DNA from: Anaeromassilibacillus stercoravium
GTDB taxonomy: Bacteria > Bacillota > Clostridia > Oscillospirales > Acutalibacteraceae
Length of the DNA stretch: 11,453 nt
Assembly: GCA_019118845.1 (NCBI GenBank)
Contig: DWYE01000012.1
Span: 1 to 11,453, forward strand
Direction: 5' to 3'
Notes under the pieces: model-generated
Database searches by the model: none
What the model was told of the DNA's origin: nothing
What the model saw: only the letters and a program-made list of their open reading frames with translations
Translations under genes and position numbers: made by a program
Shown: positions 10,516 through 11,453 of the stretch, piece by piece
How the letters are laid out: each line of letters starts with the position of its first letter
Numbering within the stretch: the first letter of the stretch is position 1

Positions 10516-11453
10516 ATGATCAGCGGAGCGGAAATCATGGTGAAATGCCTGCAAAATGAAGGCGTTTCCTATTTATTCGGTTATCCGGGCGCAGCGATCT
10601 GCCCATTTTATGATTATATTACAAAAACGGACATCAAACATATCTTGGTGCGGCAGGAACAGAATGCCGCGCATATGGCCAGCGGCTATGCCCGTTCGAG
10701 CGGCAAGCCCGGCGTCTGCGTCGCGACCTCCGGCCCCGGCGCAACCAACCTGATCACCGGCATTGCGACGGCGTATATGGATTCCATCCCCCTGATCGCG
10801 ATCACCGGCCAGGTGAACTCCTGGCTGCTGGGCCGCGATGTGTTCCAGGAGGCGGACATCACCGGCGCGTGCCAGCCCTTTACGAAGCATTCGTATCTGG
10901 TCAAGGATGCGGCGAACCTGCCCCGCATCTTTAAGGAGGCGTTCCACATCGCAACCACGGGCCGCCCGGGTCCGGTGCTGATCGACGTCCCCACGGACAT
11001 CCAATTGCAGGAGGTGGAGTCGTTCCACTATCCCGCCAAGGCGGACATCATCGGCTATAAGCCCCGCACGCAGGGGCATCCCATGCAGATCAAGAAGGCG
11101 TTGCAGGCCATCAAAGAGGCGGAGCGCCCGATCATCTGCTGCGGCGGCGGCGTGGTCTTGGCCGGCGCGCGCGAAGAGATGATTGCGTTTGCCCGCAACA
11201 GCGGCATCCCTGTGGCCGCCACAATGATGGGCATCGGCGTCATGCCGATGGATAGCCCCTATTACCTGGGAATGATCGGTTCCCATGGGCGCACCAGCGC
11301 AAACAAGGCCATGAGCGAGGCGGACCTCGTCATCCTGTGCGGCGCGCGTGTGGGCGACCGTGCGGTCGCTGCGCCGGAGAGCCTGGCGGAGAAGGCAAAG
11401 ATCATCCATATCGACATCGACCCGGCGGAGATTGGGAAGAACATGACCGCCCA
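10516..11453 (+). CDS. ilvB: Acetolactate synthase large (catalytic) subunit, 3'-truncated by window edge
   Basis: This is the catalytic subunit of acetohydroxyacid synthase, a TPP-, FAD- and Mg-dependent cytoplasmic enzyme. It joins two pyruvates into 2-acetolactate (or pyruvate with 2-oxobutyrate) as the first common step of valine, leucine and isoleucine synthesis. The visible 312 codons cover the N-terminal pyrimidine-binding domain and most of the central FAD-binding domain; the C-terminal TPP pyrophosphate domain (GDG...N) is beyond the edge. Motifs seen are LFGYPGAA (20-27, with Ala where GG is usual), RQEQNAAHMA with the TPP-activating Glu48, TSGPGATNLITG (71-82), GQV (98-100), GRDVFQEADI (106-115) and GRPGPVLIDVPTDIQ. 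The ATG at 10516 has GGAGAAGGAG upstream and matches the family N-terminus. No ilvN regulatory subunit lies upstream; it may follow downstream. A catabolic AlsS is less likely given the similarity to IlvB/IlvI. Confidence 0.95.
   Translation, partial: MISGAEIMVKCLQNEGVSYLFGYPGAAICPFYDYITKTDIKHILVRQEQNAAHMASGYARSSGKPGVCVATSGPGATNLITGIATAYMDSIPLIAITGQVNSWLLGRDVFQEADITGACQPFTKHSYLVKDAANLPRIFKEAFHIATTGRPGPVLIDVPTDIQLQEVESFHYPAKADIIGYKPRTQGHPMQIKKALQAIKEAERPIICCGGGVVLAGAREEMIAFARNSGIPVAATMMGIGVMPMDSPYYLGMIGSHGRTSANKAMSEADLVILCGARVGDRAVAAPESLAEKAKIIHIDIDPAEIGKNMTA

Noticed and set aside
10573..11409. Long - strand frame opposite ilvB
   Set aside because: It is a shadow of ilvB, whose + strand translation carries the full set of acetolactate synthase motifs.
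1..11453. CRISPR array, insertion sequence, rRNA or tRNA gene
   Set aside because: No regularly spaced direct repeats of 24-40 bp, no transposase motifs and no rRNA/tRNA signatures were seen on either strand.

Overview
The window looks like a chromosomal segment from a moderately GC-rich anaerobic Firmicute (Bacillota, class Clostridia, probably an Oscillospiraceae/Ruminococcaceae-type gut bacterium). Four things point there: the methyltransferase-rsmI gene order typical of Firmicutes, strong AGGAGG-type ribosome binding sites, an anaerobe-type rubrerythrin, and tandem LCP domains with a DUF5050-like propeller. This placement is inference from gene content, not a database match.

Left part (1-2761, all + strand). 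A 5'-truncated tRNA adenine-N6 methyltransferase (TrmN6/YabB-like), the 16S rRNA methyltransferase rsmI and a GNAT acetyltransferase form a tightly overlapping operon. After about 400 bp without a gene comes a singly transcribed rubrerythrin with its own sigmaA-type promoter and a perfect 14-bp intrinsic terminator.

Middle-left (2762-3845) is sparse and looks eroded. It holds a small XRE-family regulator whose promoter region carries repeated TGTCAATT boxes. Next come about 180 bp of unexplained dyad symmetry (3449-3629), then a 40-codon stretch that resembles the C-terminal end of an Mrr-type restriction endonuclease.

Centre (3846-8214, - strand) is the most interesting part. An ECF sigma factor overlaps by 4 bp a 929-residue membrane protein. 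That protein reads as a short cytoplasmic anti-sigma-like segment, one membrane helix, two tandem LytR-CpsA-Psr (LCP) domains that have lost family catalytic residues, and a C-terminal region with seven propeller-like repeats. I infer a sigma/anti-sigma pair in which LCP pseudo-enzyme domains and a beta-propeller sense something at the cell envelope. Downstream on the same strand, behind an intrinsic terminator, is a YdcF/ElyC/SanA-family (DUF218) membrane protein, also an envelope-type function.

Right part (8215-11453). A divergent interval with two hairpins precedes a small + strand lipoprotein gene. It converges on a - strand membrane protein with two DUF3592-like halves. After about 520 bp without a convincing gene, but with several inverted repeats, a clear TTGACG-17-TATAAT promoter drives the acetolactate synthase large subunit (ilvB), which runs off the right edge.

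Most of 3846-9991 therefore encodes envelope-associated products (sigma factor, LCP sensor, YdcF, lipoprotein, DUF3592 protein). I would treat it as a possible envelope-sensing neighbourhood, with only the sigma/LCP pair firmly linked by sequence.
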